Assembly (NCBI RefSeq): GCF_918797505.1 | Contig: NC_092797.1 | Coordinates: forward strand, 37,585,372-37,649,371 | DNA length: 64,000 bases | Reading direction: 5' to 3' | Source: Bemisia tabaci | Taxonomy: Eukaryota > Arthropoda > Insecta > Hemiptera > Aleyrodidae | Shown here: in pieces, positions 34,297-45,518 of the stretch | Numbering within the stretch: position 1 is the stretch's first letter | Layout: the number at the start of each line of letters is the position of its first letter | Translations under genes and position numbers: made by a program | The notes under the pieces: model-generated | What the model was told of the DNA's origin: nothing | The model's database searches: none | The model's input: the letters and a program-made list of their open reading frames with translations, nothing else

Positions 34297-34571
34297 ACCG
34301 GGAGAACCGGAAAACCAGAAAATGTCAAGGAATTGTAAAAAGTCAGGGAAAATGACGAAACTGTTTGGGGAAAATAAATTTACCTTCATCAGCTTTTTAG
34401 AATGGATTTGACGTTTGAGGAACAAACTTTGCCTTAAAACTATTTCAAATTATGTTTTTTTTGCTCTATTGCATATTTCATTTCTCAGGGAATTTTACTC
34501 AAATGTGTCAGGGAAATCAGAGATATGTCAGGGAATTTCATTTCCTAAATTTTGTGGGATTCCTTGATTCA
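34297..34571. mobile_element. Family K repeat, copy 1
   Basis: Rich in TCAGGGAAA words (AAAGTCAGGGAAAATGAC, GTGTCAGGGAAATC, TGTCAGGGAATTTC) with TTTGCCTTAAAACTATTTCA in the middle. Aligns by eye with 38798-39031. No clean TIRs. Confidence 0.6.
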
Positions 34572-34677
34572 AGGTTCAATATGGCCAGTCGTTCAGAAAA
34601 CAAAGGAAAAGTCATTCAACAAAGATTTTCTCATTTGATTGTGTTTTTCATATCTGTTAAATTCATACTACATGTTG

Positions 34678-34757
34678 TCATTTTTTCTTCTGTTACAGGT
34701 AATTAATTTGTCCACGATTTCAATGATATAACAAGTAATGGCATTAGATCGTGAGTA
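34678..34757 (+). promoter_or_regulatory. Candidate recursive splice site 2 with RS-exon
   Basis: GTCATTTTTTCTTCTGTTACAG ends at 34698 and is followed at once by GTAATTAAT. A branch-like TACTACA lies at about 34668. A strong donor GTGAGTAG starts at 34751, giving a 52-base RS-exon, the same length as at site 1. The RS-exon has no long conserved-looking frame, which favours a recursive site over an ordinary coding exon. Confidence 0.5.
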
Positions 34758-35925
34758 GAAGATAAAATATTTAAGCTTTGATGCATGTGTGTGCGCGAAA
34801 TTCTTAGTGAAGGATATTTTGGCCTTTTTTAACTCGATTTCTCTCGTAATATCTACAAAACGAACAGTATTTTTATTGCTGTCAATGCGCAAATAATCGC
34901 ATTCTACATATTTATGTATATACTTATGTAGTATGTCGTTTTTGTCCAATTTGTTTTTTTTTCCAGTCCACTGGTACCTACATTCATGCGTTTTGAAAAT
35001 CTCAGCAGCAATGTAAATTTGATCTCAAGTCGATTGACACAGTCATTTCGTATAGTGTGCTATGTACTTAAGTGCTAATTGTAAGCTTCGGAATCCATGC
35101 AATTTTGTCCTTGCTTGGCAATAAACGAATGAAAACTGCATGTACTCGGTGTTACCTATCCAGAAATTAATTAACTTAAATGCGTCTAAATAAATTAATG
35201 GGTCCAGAGGAATAACTTATACTGCATGCCACCAACACTTACGAGAGTAATTACGCCATTTGACAACTGCATTCCTCCGCACGGAGAAGACCCTACGTTT
35301 ATTTTATTACTTTTTATCCTCGTATTAGTACATCGTCAACATGTCTGAACTATTTACCTATGTAGGAGCTCACACACTTAGCTCGTCACATAATTAGGGA
35401 CATTAACTTTAAAGACGCACGATTTTTTTCAAGAGAAATCGGGCAATTTCATCGCTGCTGTATTGACTCATTACTTTTCCCACCACTCGCCAGCTCCAAT
35501 TCTGAATTACCTTGTAGCCCCTGTCCATGAAGCAAACCTATGTGCATGAATCATAGAGTGGGTATTGTGCGAGATCCGATCCAATGTTATTATGGACCTC
35601 TTTGTTCACGGCAAACCTGTCGCGAATTTAGATTAGGCCGATCGACAACCCCCCTCCCCCCTTCTCCTCTGCATGCCCCTCGTTGCTTCACTTCTCCAAT
35701 GATCGCCCTTTCACTAAGTAAATGATTTCGCCGTGTACTGCGTTCATCTCACAAATCCCTTGCGCCTGGCTCGATGTTTTTCCTCGCTCGCGGATTTCTC
35801 ACGCGTCGATGGCTTCTAAGAGGCGCGTTCCTTATAATGGCTTACCACAGTTGCAAAATATACAGCGTAAGAAATTGCTTTATTTCTTTATTCATTCAGA
35901 ATAAACTGGTAGGACCCCTGCTCAA
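34758..35925. other. No feature recognised
   Basis: AT-rich with a GC-richer patch at 35520-35850; no gene or repeat identified. Confidence 0.4.
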
Positions 35926-35943
35926 CACTGAGAAAAAGCTATG
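35926..35943 (+). mobile_element. Family C end fragment
   Basis: CACTGAGAAAAAGCTATG matches the first 18 bases of family C with one change. A family B copy abuts it at 35944; the rest of family C was not found on the far side. Confidence 0.5.
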
Positions 35944-36158
35944 CACTAGAAAAAAAAAAACACATTGGATCTATAGTCCAGACTCTCGGAAACATCGATA
36001 AGAAAAAATACTCTTGATTCAATCGGTTTTTTGCTTGAATCAAAACGAAATCCTCTTTAATTTACTGGCTTGGTTCTTGATTTAAGCTAGATTCTGATCG
36101 AATCAAGAGTACTGTTTGAGAGTCTGATGTTTTTAAGAGTCTGGACTCTAGATCCAAT

Positions 36159-36196
<38 letters not shown>

Positions 36197-36202
36197 CCAG
36201 TG
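35944..36202. mobile_element. Family B MITE with T37 tract
   Basis: Left CACTAGAAAAAAAAAACAC, right a run of 37 T (36160-36196) before CCAGTG. Otherwise a standard family B body. Confidence 0.85.
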
Positions 36203-36270
36203 CACAAAGAGGAAGAATCTCTCAAGTTGAAAGATGTTGAATATGTTCCTTTTCGGACAAAACAAAGTAT

Positions 36271-36330
36271 GACAGGAAATCTACAACGGCTCAAACCGAG
36301 ATATGTCGTTTGAGAATTTTCCAGTCTATA
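36271..36330. mobile_element. Family D fragment
   Basis: GACAGGAAATCTAC ... CTCAAACCGAGATATGTCG matches the right arm of 33727-33964 with changes. Confidence 0.5.
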
Positions 36331-36372
36331 TCCATTTGGCCAAACTTTTGCTCTCCTAGTTTACCAAGTTAT

Positions 36373-36724
36373 TTAATATATTAATGCTGTGCACGTCAAC
36401 AGCGCAACATTCCATCGCTTCCCTCTTTCAATCGCAACCCTTTTTCGATGCGCGTTATTACTGCTCTGAGTAGCCTTTATTATTTCATCCGTCGCGGTTT
36501 TAATAGCATGTTTGGGATTATTTGTTAAAATTCTGAGGCAGGATAATGTTGCGGCGGCAGCGTCCATCCCTCCACTTATCGTCTTTTGTTCGCTGGTTCT
36601 CGGAGTAGGCACTCGCCTGGGCATGATCTGAAGCATCGGCTCCTTTTTTCACTACACTTAAATTATTAGTTACCTGCATGGTGGCTTTTTTTTGCCTCTC
36701 AAAAATAACAAACTCCCTTCTCAT
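36373..36724 (-). other. Possible degenerate coding relic
   Basis: Two overlapping minus-strand frames (36518-36724 and 36373-36636) have a fairly protein-like composition (for example GGMDAAAATLSCLRILTN and KTATDEIIKATQSS). They might be one relic broken by a frameshift. No family recognised and no splice or promoter context. Confidence 0.2.
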
Positions 36725-37770
36725 TCTTCGGCCCGGTTCTTAATAAATTCATGCGTGTCTAATTTATCGTTCGATAGTTTTTTTCATCGTATCCTATTCA
36801 GAAAACCAATTCTAGTTTTATAAATAAAAGAATAATAATATTCTTGAAAGCTATGGCCCTCCCTCATATTTATGAAAAATTTCAATCCCCAAAAGGTCTA
36901 TCGCTTCTCCACTTCATTCACGGTGCTCTACTCTACCTTGGAGCCTGTAATTTTTTTCAATTGTTTTAGTCTTTGTGCGGCCGCGTGGTTCCTCTCGTTA
37001 AGGAAAAACATTACGAATTCCGAAAAAAGTAAACAATTTTTTATTCATATTGGAGACGGAATTCAGGTGCTTATTATTCCATCTTGCTTTCTGCTGATCT
37101 TTCGAACAGACCTATGCGAATTTTTCCAACTTTTCCTCCAATACTGCTGTTCTATTTATCTCTACATATTTTGGCTCCTGAACGCCGGAAATTACAACTA
37201 CTACTACTTCTGCTTACTACTTACTTAGTAACCAAGTCCATGCGAAACCAAAAGGTTTTGCGTATATGTAGTAATTATTCCAATTTTTTATTTGTTCGTA
37301 AAGCAACGACGTAGTATACCTTCTTGATGCACCTGTTTGAGATATTTTCATACTAAATTTCAGTTTTTCTTTAAACATCTTGATATATTTTTTTCCCCCA
37401 AAGAAAAACATGTCGTCCTTTCCCAAACTCAGAAGCTTTTCTTTAGTGGCATCGCAACATTGACTCGAACAATTCAATGTTTTACAAGGCTATGACGGTT
37501 CAATTTCTAACGAAATTTTCACCAAATTTTGCGACTACTGAACGAAAAATCAGTGATATTTTCAATCAAAATTCTTGATGCAAGTTGAAATTTTTCAACA
37601 TTCAAATTGGGTTTCGTTCTGTCGTCTGGAAAACTACGATTTATAAATAACGTCATGACGTCCTAACGTTCTAACGTCTCTTGCATGAGACCCAAACGTT
37701 GTTGCATTTACATATTGTCGCGTCAGTTAGGAAGCAGCAGCATTCATAAAGAATGAGAACTGAAAATTTC
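36725..37770. other. No feature recognised
   Basis: AT-rich, several short frames; no repeat recognised. Confidence 0.4.
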
Positions 37771-38015
37771 TATGCTGAAGAAGAACCCCGTACAAGCCTT
37801 TAGTGCCAAATTTCTTAAATAAATCTTGAATTTTCGGAGAAATACGTCTATATTTTCCTCCAATTTTTTGGCGAATTATGTTCGTAATTTGATCTAATTG
37901 GCGGAGAATTTCAAGAATAATATTCATTCATATCTTTCTTGCAAACTTAAAACTTTCCGATAGGAAATTTGGCAACATTCGGAAGCTCATACGACGCTTT
38001 TCCTTAGCGCGGCAG
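37771..38015. mobile_element. Family A MITE, degenerate left end
   Basis: Right end is clear (GGAAATTTGGCAACATTCGG ... CTTTTCCTTAGCGCGGCAG). The interior (TTCGTAATTTGATCTAATTG) fits. The left end is eroded, so its start is approximate. Confidence 0.65.
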
Positions 38016-38374
38016 ACAAAGAGGGACGAGACATCAAATGGTATAATTTTTTGGAGAGGATGATTAAATAGAAATGATCGAAGAAGACAGCAGGAAGAAA
38101 CGACAGAGGAAGTAAGTGAGTGAAAGCCGACGCTAAGTTTCTCTTTCTTTAATGAAATGTCATTTGGAAATGGGATTTTCATTTGCGGAATGAAGGCGAT
38201 TCGATTCTAATAAATTGACGAGCAAGCTATATCGCTCTCTTAATTAAAACCCCATTTCTAGGGCGAACGAAAGGGGGGGGGGGTGGAGAGGGTTGACAAC
38301 GGAAAGGGGCGACAGTTATTCAAAATATCCTCGTGTATTCTCCGCAGTTTTCCGGTCATAGGATCATCGTCCGG

Positions 38375-38538
38375 GCGTGGCGTGAATGAGCGATATATCG
38401 ATGTTATCGCCATTTGAACCTATGGTAAAGAATCGATTATTAAGGTGTTCGCTGCGAACACCCTGTTAATCGATCCTTTTCCATAGGTTTGAGTGGCGTA
38501 ATCGATCGATCTATCGCAAAGCACGCCACGCCACTGCT
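38375..38538. repeat. Imperfect hairpin of about 160 bp
   Basis: GGCGTGGCGTG, GCGATATATCGAT, GAACCTATGGTAAAGAATCG and AAGGTGTTCGC on the left face GCGAACACCCTG, CGATCCTTTTCCATAGGTT, ATCGATCTATCGC and CACGCCACGCC on the right. The loop is almost absent. Could be a small foldback MITE or a hairpin RNA template. Confidence 0.7.
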
Positions 38539-38545
38539 AGCTATC

Positions 38546-38680
38546 GTCCCTGGGAAGAACGCCCTATGAGCTCTGAGACGTAGCCAAATTTCCTTTAGGA
38601 ATTTACGAATTTTCAGGGAAGTTTGTTAAAATTTAACTTCAAATTCTTGAGAGTTTACCCGCAATTCAATACAGTACCCC
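38546..38680. mobile_element. Family A MITE, left half
   Basis: GGGAAGAACGCCCTATGAGC ... GTAGCCAAATTTCC and the internal TTACCCGCAATTC; no right half follows. Confidence 0.6.
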
Positions 38681-38797
38681 GAGCTCAAATGGGTACCTGA
38701 CTCACAAAAAAAGATACCAAACGTACCAAAAATTGGCTACTTTTAGATATTCTTCAACAAAATACGAGGAGACCCAAATCTAGACACTGACGCAAGC

Positions 38798-39031
38798 TGA
38801 GAAAAGTCAGGGAATTTGAAAAAAACCAGGGAAAACCTGAAAACGTCTGAGAATATGACAAAAATGTCAGGGAAAAACTGTCCTGTCATTATTATTTCCT
38901 TTCAGGAGTAGGTTTGACGCTTCCAACAACAAATTTTGCCTGAAAACCATTTCAAAACATGTCTCTTTAAGCACTTGGCATAGCAGCAATTGTCAGGGAA
39001 TTTCATTTTTTAAATTTTCTGACAACTCTAA
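38798..39031. mobile_element. Family K repeat, copy 2
   Basis: GTCAGGGAATTTGAAAAAAA, ATGTCAGGGAAAAACTG, TTTTGCCTGAAAACCATTTC and TTGTCAGGGAATTTC in the same order as copy 1. Confidence 0.6.
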
Positions 39032-39159
39032 TTTGATTAAATCATGGATGATATCAAAATTATGAAGTGAAATTTAACACGTATGAATGAATGTAATTGA
39101 GTAATTTGACTTATTGGGTCTTGAAAGGCCCCGTCTTTTTTTTCTTCGCAATTTAATCT

Positions 39160-39284
39160 GAAGCAGGTATCTGAAAATTTCCAAGTGGAATATTCTTATT
39201 TCTCCTTTGAAAGTTAATACTTCATCGAAGGAAATTCGGTAACTGTGGAATGTTCATAGGGCGTTTTATCTTAGCACGACAGAA
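39160..39284. mobile_element. Family A MITE, right half
   Basis: ATCTGAAAATTTCCAAGTGG ... GAAATTCGGTAACTGTGGAA ... TTATCTTAGCACGACAG. A GC-richer patch follows. Together with 38546-38680 this may be one copy split by family K. Confidence 0.6.
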
Positions 39285-42200
39285 CAGCCGTGTTCGTTGT
39301 TGTGCTAGATAGTCCCCGTTCCTCTGCTCAAGCGAGACGAGGCGAAGTTGGAGCAGAACTTCGTAATTTGCTTCAATTTGCAAACTTCGCCGAGCTGGCG
39401 CGTCATAAAAACGGAGCGAGTTCCCGGAATCCTTGATAAAAACCAGTAGCGACCGAGATGCAGATGCAAAGTTTTTCGGTGGCGGAAGGAGCCGAGTGCA
39501 ACTAATAAAAAGAAAATGTTTATTTTTTCTAAGCTGTTTTTTATTGTTTGCGGACACTTTTAGCGCTTCGATTTTTTTTCAATGTTTCGACCCCGGCAGC
39601 GGAGTTTTATACGCAGAAAATGTGTTCCGCTCTGATTACTAATCAGCCTCTTCTTGCTGTTAAATATCTACTGCAATGGATATCTAATGTGTTTTATTAA
39701 TGCAATGAAGTTTCGAAGAGTTTTCTGAGTTGTTCGACCTTTTTTGGCCAGACTGAAAAAAATGGTACTTTGAATATCACACAATATTCACACAATACTT
39801 GAATATTTACTTAAAGTTGCTTTGTTTTTCCAAATAAGACTATTTTCTGATAATTTTGGTCGGAAAAAAGCTATCAATATTGATTTTTATACTCGTCTGC
39901 ACAAATATTAATATTACTTTTTTTTCTACTTTTTTTTCAATTTTAGTTGAACATTCAACACTGAACAAAACACCTCCATAACATGGAGTGAACGCCAGTT
40001 CACATGCAACTCCGTAGTTTTCGGTCGTTCACCCTAAGAACTAAAGAATTGGGTTCAGAAAACTAAAAGTTCCGGTATTTTTACCAAAGAAACAGTAGTC
40101 TTTCGAGCTTTAGTATACGCCTAACAAAAAATTCAGAAACTCGACCTGAAAGGTCCCGATTACCTAGAACCTCGGCTACTCGGTGTAAGCACTTCAGTGT
40201 CATTTATGAACGCAAGTTGTTTTACCTCGTAAGAGACTACAGGTCCATCCAGAAAATTATTCGCCGTTGATATCCTAATATTAATCGAAATAAGCCGGGT
40301 AAATCACATGATGTAAATCGGACGAGACCCAAAAATTTAAGGATTCGGAATGATTGGAGTAGTGGAGTACGTCACTTGTAATATTGGTGTCGCGCGAGAC
40401 TGCATCCGTAGAGTATTCGAATTTTTCAATCGATAATCTTTGCGCATTGCTCACTGTCGAGGAATTTTGTCTGCCGTTTCCTATCAGGGATTACTCCGAA
40501 GCCGAGAATTTATCGCGTTACTGTGCCACCCGTTTCATCCAAATTTATTCGCATTTATTTGTTTCTCTCTTGTAAACTCGCGAAAACGGCGAGAAAAACT
40601 TGGCAAACCACGCGACGGGTTGTTAACTGGCGAGTTAATCACCCAGACCCGAGCCCTAAAACGCTGGTACAGCTGCATCTCATTCATCCCGCAGGCTTTT
40701 AGATTTTGATTCAGGATCATGAGACATGGCGAGACCCTACGTTAAGGATTGATGGAATTGATCGTAATCTCGGGTGATAGGGTCCATGGAAGATTTTTCT
40801 CCTCCCAAATGCTGTGTTGCCTCTTGTCTCGGGATCTCTTTTTTACAACCTCTCCTTGATCAGGAAAATAAGAATGTTGCTCATAGAGTTACAGGTAAAT
40901 GAATGTAGGTTCTTTGAAAGTAAAGCCGCTCAAAAATCACGAATAGCGCGCCATAACCGTCTGGAATCCACTGTTTAAGGTGAATAATTAATGGCAACTG
41001 TGGTCAGATTTGATGATTATTGGAAGTTGACTCAAACTGCATATTAAGTACTTTAAAATTTCGAAAATTTTCTGGGGAAAGTCTCTGGGACCCCCCCCCC
41101 CCTTCCCCCTCCCGTTTGACTTTTCTGGATCCGCCTAGGTGTGATGTGGAATGAACTACAGACTTCTTTAACTTGCTCATCTGGAATTTTGGGCGGTTTT
41201 AACTTAAACGTCCTTTAATTCATCTGTATGCTCTTGAGTGCAACAAACTCATCCTATTTTCTCAATTTTCAAGAAGAAGTGGCAACAAAACCTATTTACG
41301 CTTCACACCAGGCGCGCCGTGATCCGCGGGATCTTGGGTGGGCCGTCAGCTTTGTCGCCAGATCTTGTCGAGGGAAGTTGTTCGTGAAGGTAAATGAAAA
41401 ACCGTTAATTTGTCTTCGAAGTTTACCTAATCCGATACAATTAATTAGAAGCGGATGCTCCTGAAAATAACGTTTAGTCTTCCTTCAAAACGGTGATCTT
41501 TATCCGTATCAAAATCGGGTACCTAGTGCATCGCCTTCTGAAGGGCGGGGAATCAAAATCTGTTGCTGCCAAGATTTTTCACATGTTTCTCTCATTCTTG
41601 AAGAGTTTTAGTAATATTTTTTAGACTTGTTAAATTTACTGCACTTTCTGTCGCATCAGACATATTAAATTATAAGTTAGTCCCTTGAATCCATGACGGA
41701 GTCTGAGAGGCTTATTGATTTTTCTTTCCCGATACCTAACTTAAAATGTACAATATTCCTGTTAATTAATTTGGTGGACTCAGGATAACGATCCTTGCCA
41801 CGAGAATAAGATTGAAATTTAGAGAGTTTCCCAATGAAAATTCTAGTAAGTTAATATATTTTTGTTTTTAATGCGCAGAAGTACAGTCATCCATAATCTT
41901 GGCAATACCGAAGGTGCCCCCCCCCCCCCCAAGTTTTTCCATTCTTTATTTGACGCTCGCTCACATCAACTTCTGGGTCGACTTTTTCGAAGTTAAGGCT
42001 GTATTCGAACCATTGATTTTTATTACCTCTATAGAGTAAATGAAATAATGCGGTTGGATCGAGTCTTGTGATTTATGAGCACCGATTGACCTGAAGCGTC
42101 AACAATTGTGTACTAGACTTGACTGCAGTGATAAAAACTTACTACAGCTCTTGTTGAGACTTTTTATAAATCGTACATTTTTTCAACGAATTGGCGTCAC

Positions 42201-42371
42201 CAAAAGGCTCCCAGACAGAGGTCTTGACTTCGGAGGAGGACCAATTAATTACGTGGACCCATCTTTCTTCTCTCTCCTCGCCTCTCCTCTCATCTCGGTC
42301 TCTCGCCTCTTATCAAACCGGTCAATGTTTCAATTAAATAACGCTTCCTTTATCCTCGACGGCGACGGAGG
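39285..42371. other. About 3 kb without recognised features
   Basis: Contains homopolymer C runs near 41091-41102 and 41918-41931 and a TTACAG|GTAAATG at 40886-40898 without a good pyrimidine tract. No gene, RNA or named repeat. Confidence 0.4.
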
Positions 42372-42375
42372 AACT

Positions 42376-42629
42376 CTGCCATGCCAAGGAAAAACGCCGT
42401 ATGAACCTTCAGGCATTGCCAAATTTCCTTTCATAACACGCAAATTTTCTGGTAAATTTATGAATATTTTCTCCCAAAGTTTTCAGATAACTTTGTTCAC
42501 AATTTCACCTGAAGATTCTGAAAATTTCAAGGGAAAATATTCATAACTTTTCTCAAAAATAAACATTTTATCGAAGTAAATTTGGCAACGCCTGAAGGTT
42601 CATACGGCGTTTTTTCCCTGGCACGGCAG
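42376..42629. mobile_element. Family A MITE, full copy, TSD AACT
   Basis: 254 bp, CTGCCATGCCAAGGAAAAAC and inverse ending CTGGCACGGCAG, flanked by AACT on each side (4-bp TSD). A GC-rich patch follows to about 42830. Confidence 0.9.
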
Positions 42630-43428
42630 AACTGCCCACACCTCGGACCTCGGCTGACTCTGACCTGCCCTAGCGGGGCCACCACGCGCTGGCGATGCTG
42701 CTGGCGTGATGCTGTGAAGCACGCTTTTGTCCAGCAGCCGCTCATCGTGATTAAATTAAAACCTTTCCCTTTCGTCGGGCTCTTGTCCAGTCCGAAATAC
42801 TGCCGAACGTGAAATGTGACGCAACCTTTACGGCTCGCGCTATTAAACGTTCAAGTTCGAAGTGTGCAAAGAATGATTATAGTGTGTTTGCTACACGTTG
42901 TAGCCAACCGCACTCTTCAATGATGCATAGATGGCTCAAATGAAATGAATGAAGGGGACCTTGATGTGACGAGTGCTGACGCTAGGGCTGAAATTATGGG
43001 GGGGGGGGGGGGTTCCCTCTTGCTTGATAGGTTCTTCTCAGGAAAATATTGAGGAGGTGCCCATCGAACGCCATTATTGGTTGTGTTCACAGTAAAATGT
43101 CACCATGAGATAAATAAAACAAATGCTTAGAACTTTATGGGGTCGCCCTATCGCGCTGTCACTGGACGCGACACCTATCCACACGGGTGTTCGTTGCCGC
43201 AAAATCTATGAATGCCATTTTGAAACAGTAGAAATAAGTAATAAGTAGCATGTGTGTTTGTTTAATTTGCAACGTATTTTAAAAGATATCACGCAATTTT
43301 GTAAGCTTTTAAAATACAGGAGGGCTCAATCTCAGATTGATTTTCCAGGGGTGCAGAGAGTTCATCAGTGTATATGTTTTCACCAGCAAACCGCTAATTT
43401 TCCCTACGCACTACTATTACACAGCACA
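42630..43428. other. GC-rich patch, then unrecognised
   Basis: G run near 43000-43012; no gene or repeat identified. Confidence 0.4.
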
Positions 43429-43590
43429 GTCGAAGTAATGTTGACAAAAACTCAGCGCGGTTGAAGTAAATTCGCCAAAAGTTAGGGGTGATCGAAGTAA
43501 TTTTAAGAAAAATGAGTGCGATTGAAGTAAATCTGACAAAAAATCTACGCTGTCGAAGTAATTTTAAAAAAAATCAGCGTGGCTGTCGCC
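43429..43590 (+). repeat. Minisatellite, about 33-bp units
   Basis: Five diverged units, each with (G/T)CGAAGTAA or TTGAAGTAA, then an A-rich part and CAGCG(C/T)G-like end. They alternate between two sub-types. Translated frames here are repeat artefacts. Confidence 0.75.
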
Positions 43591-43619
43591 GGAGTGTACA
43601 CCGTGTTTTGCAGTATACA

Positions 43620-43955
43620 CACGGAGAAAAAAACCTCGTGCATGGGACCCGAAGTTTAGGTCATATGGATCTCTGAAGTTTTCGGATTGAGCATCTGAAC
43701 ACTTTAGGTCTAGCTGTCGAGGTTTGGATCACACATCTGAAACTTCAGTTCTTACATCTGAAGTACTTCAGATGTGAGAACCGAAGTTTTTCGGATGTGA
43801 AAACAGAAGTACTTCAGGTGTAAGAACTGAAGTTTCAGATGTGTGATCCAAACCTCAGCAGCTGGACATAAAGTGTTCAGATGCTCAATCCGAAAACTTC
43901 AAAGATCCGTATGACCTAAACTTCGGGTCCCACGCATGGAGTTTGTTTCTCCGTG
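43620..43955. repeat. Foldback element of 336 bp
   Basis: Near-perfect palindrome, ends CACGGAGAAAAAAAC and GTTTGTTTCTCCGTG. Arms share GGGACCCGAAGTTTAGGTCA, TGAGCATCTGAACACTTTA, GGTTTGGATCACACATCTGA and the inner ACTTCAGATGTGAGAAC. Very short loop. Confidence 0.85.
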
Positions 43956-44561
43956 CACCGTTCACCCGCGAGATATATCTCGCCAGATCGTGAACATTCT
44001 GCACCCCTGTGATTTTCGAATAAATGGTAGATTAAACAAGACAAGTCTTCTTTCCGCGAGCCATACTTCAATCGATAAAAGGTCTCACTTGAACGGAGAA
44101 GCAAATCCACCCGTTGTGTCGGCCAAACCTCCGAACATCCCTCGGGAGCTCCTTTCAAAGTACCGTAAATTCAAGGGGTCCGGTTACTGTTCATTAGTAG
44201 CGTGTCGGTTAGCGACGAGGTGCAAGCGCGGATGCAGCGGGGCCATTAAAAGTTGGGCGCCACCGCCGCACCGACGGATGTCAGGTAGTGTGGTATGTTT
44301 CCGGATTCGATATTGGACCGCTGAATGTTGGACTGTTTTTCTAACCGAGTCGACAACCGAGTAACTCTGCGCATCTCCAAGCGAAGTCGATAAATTGTTG
44401 AGTGTTTCCGCTTCCTCTCATTAGATGCACCCGGGCGCGGAATCCACCACCCCTCACGGATTTCCCTCGAAATCCCGCTCCGCTGTAATCTCTGATTTTT
44501 CGACCCGTGTCTCGACTTCATCACCTCCGAGTTTGCTAACCGCTCAGATTTAGCACAGTTG
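43956..44561. other. GC-rich patch, no supported gene
   Basis: A 142-codon plus-strand frame (43936-44364) and a 110-codon minus-strand frame (44246-44578) overlap; neither shows a domain. Confidence 0.35.
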
Positions 44562-44563
44562 TA

Positions 44564-45106
44564 TACAGGGTTATCCAAAAGTCACTGACCACCCCTGTAA
44601 CCTTTTTTCCAAATTGAGATAGAAGTTTGAAACTTTGGGAATGTTCCTCGGTCTAAAGTAGCAACTTTTTGGTCCCCCCAAAATTTTGGGGGGCGGCTCC
44701 CCCTAAGGGGGGCGGGGGCTAACTTTCTTTTTTCAAATAGCAACCCCCCCTTTGTGATACCTCATTCGAAAGATAATAAAAAAAGAAAATTTTTGGCGCA
44801 AACCGCAGGTCAAAATGTTGAACTTTGACCGGCCGCCATTTTGTCAAAATCAACATTTTGACCTGCGGTTTGCGCCAAAAATTTTCTTTTTTTATTATCT
44901 TTCGAATGAGGTATCACAAAGGGGGGGTTGCTATTTGAAAAAAAAAAGTTAGCCCCCGCCCCCCTTAGGGGGAGCCGCCCCCCAAAATTTTGGGGGGACC
45001 AAAAAGTTGCTACTTTAGACCGAGGAACATTCCCAAAGTTTCAAACTTCTATCTCAATTTGGAAAAAAGTTACAGGGGTGGTCAGTGACTTTTGGATAAC
45101 CCTGTA
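44564..45106. mobile_element. Family H palindrome with TA target site
   Basis: Almost perfect palindrome of 543 bp, ends TACAGGGTTATCCAAAAGTC and inverse GACTTTTGGATAACCCTGTA, flanked by TA on both sides. I saw one mismatch and one indel between arms of about 255 bp. TA duplication and CAGGG-type ends suggest a Tc1/mariner-type non-autonomous element. No coding capacity. Confidence 0.85.
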
Positions 45107-45108
45107 TA

Positions 45109-45518
45109 GAAAAGAAGAAAGAAGAGAAAAATTGCAGTCTAATAACTGTTGAGGGAGGAAATGTCTGTTCAACTAACTTCATAATGCACCCTTGAAATAT
45201 TTATTCAGCTTTTACGAGTGGAAATGTCACTCATGTGTTGGAACTATACTTTTGGATAAGAACATTATCTGCATGCGTAAACTTGTGATATTGTCCACCT
45301 GAGATCGACCTCAATTTCGTCATATTGGCAACAAACGTGCCTGGGAGTGCGAATAGTTGCTTATTAAATAATATCGCTCCATGTGCTTTGGTTGAGCTAT
45401 AAACGACGCGGTGAACTGTTTGATAGTGTTGTATATCATGTACATCGCCTTCAGTGTTGCTGCATAGGCAACATACCTACCGCGGAGCGCGAATAGTTCG
45501 AAGAACACTTAACTATAT
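45109..45518. other. Unrecognised; short direct repeat
   Basis: GGCAACAAACGTGCC and GGCAACATACCTACC, each followed by a GCGAATAGTT, lie at about 45329 and 45466. Nothing else. Confidence 0.35.

Noticed and set aside
36660..36690. Minus-strand recursive splice site
   Set aside because: The reverse complement has CAG|GTAACT but the upstream side is purine-rich, not a pyrimidine tract.
40886..40898. Fourth recursive splice site (TTACAG|GTAAATG)
   Set aside because: No convincing pyrimidine tract upstream and no GTGAGT donor downstream.
43429..43590. CRISPR array
   Set aside because: Units are contiguous and diverged without spacers, and the sequence is eukaryotic.
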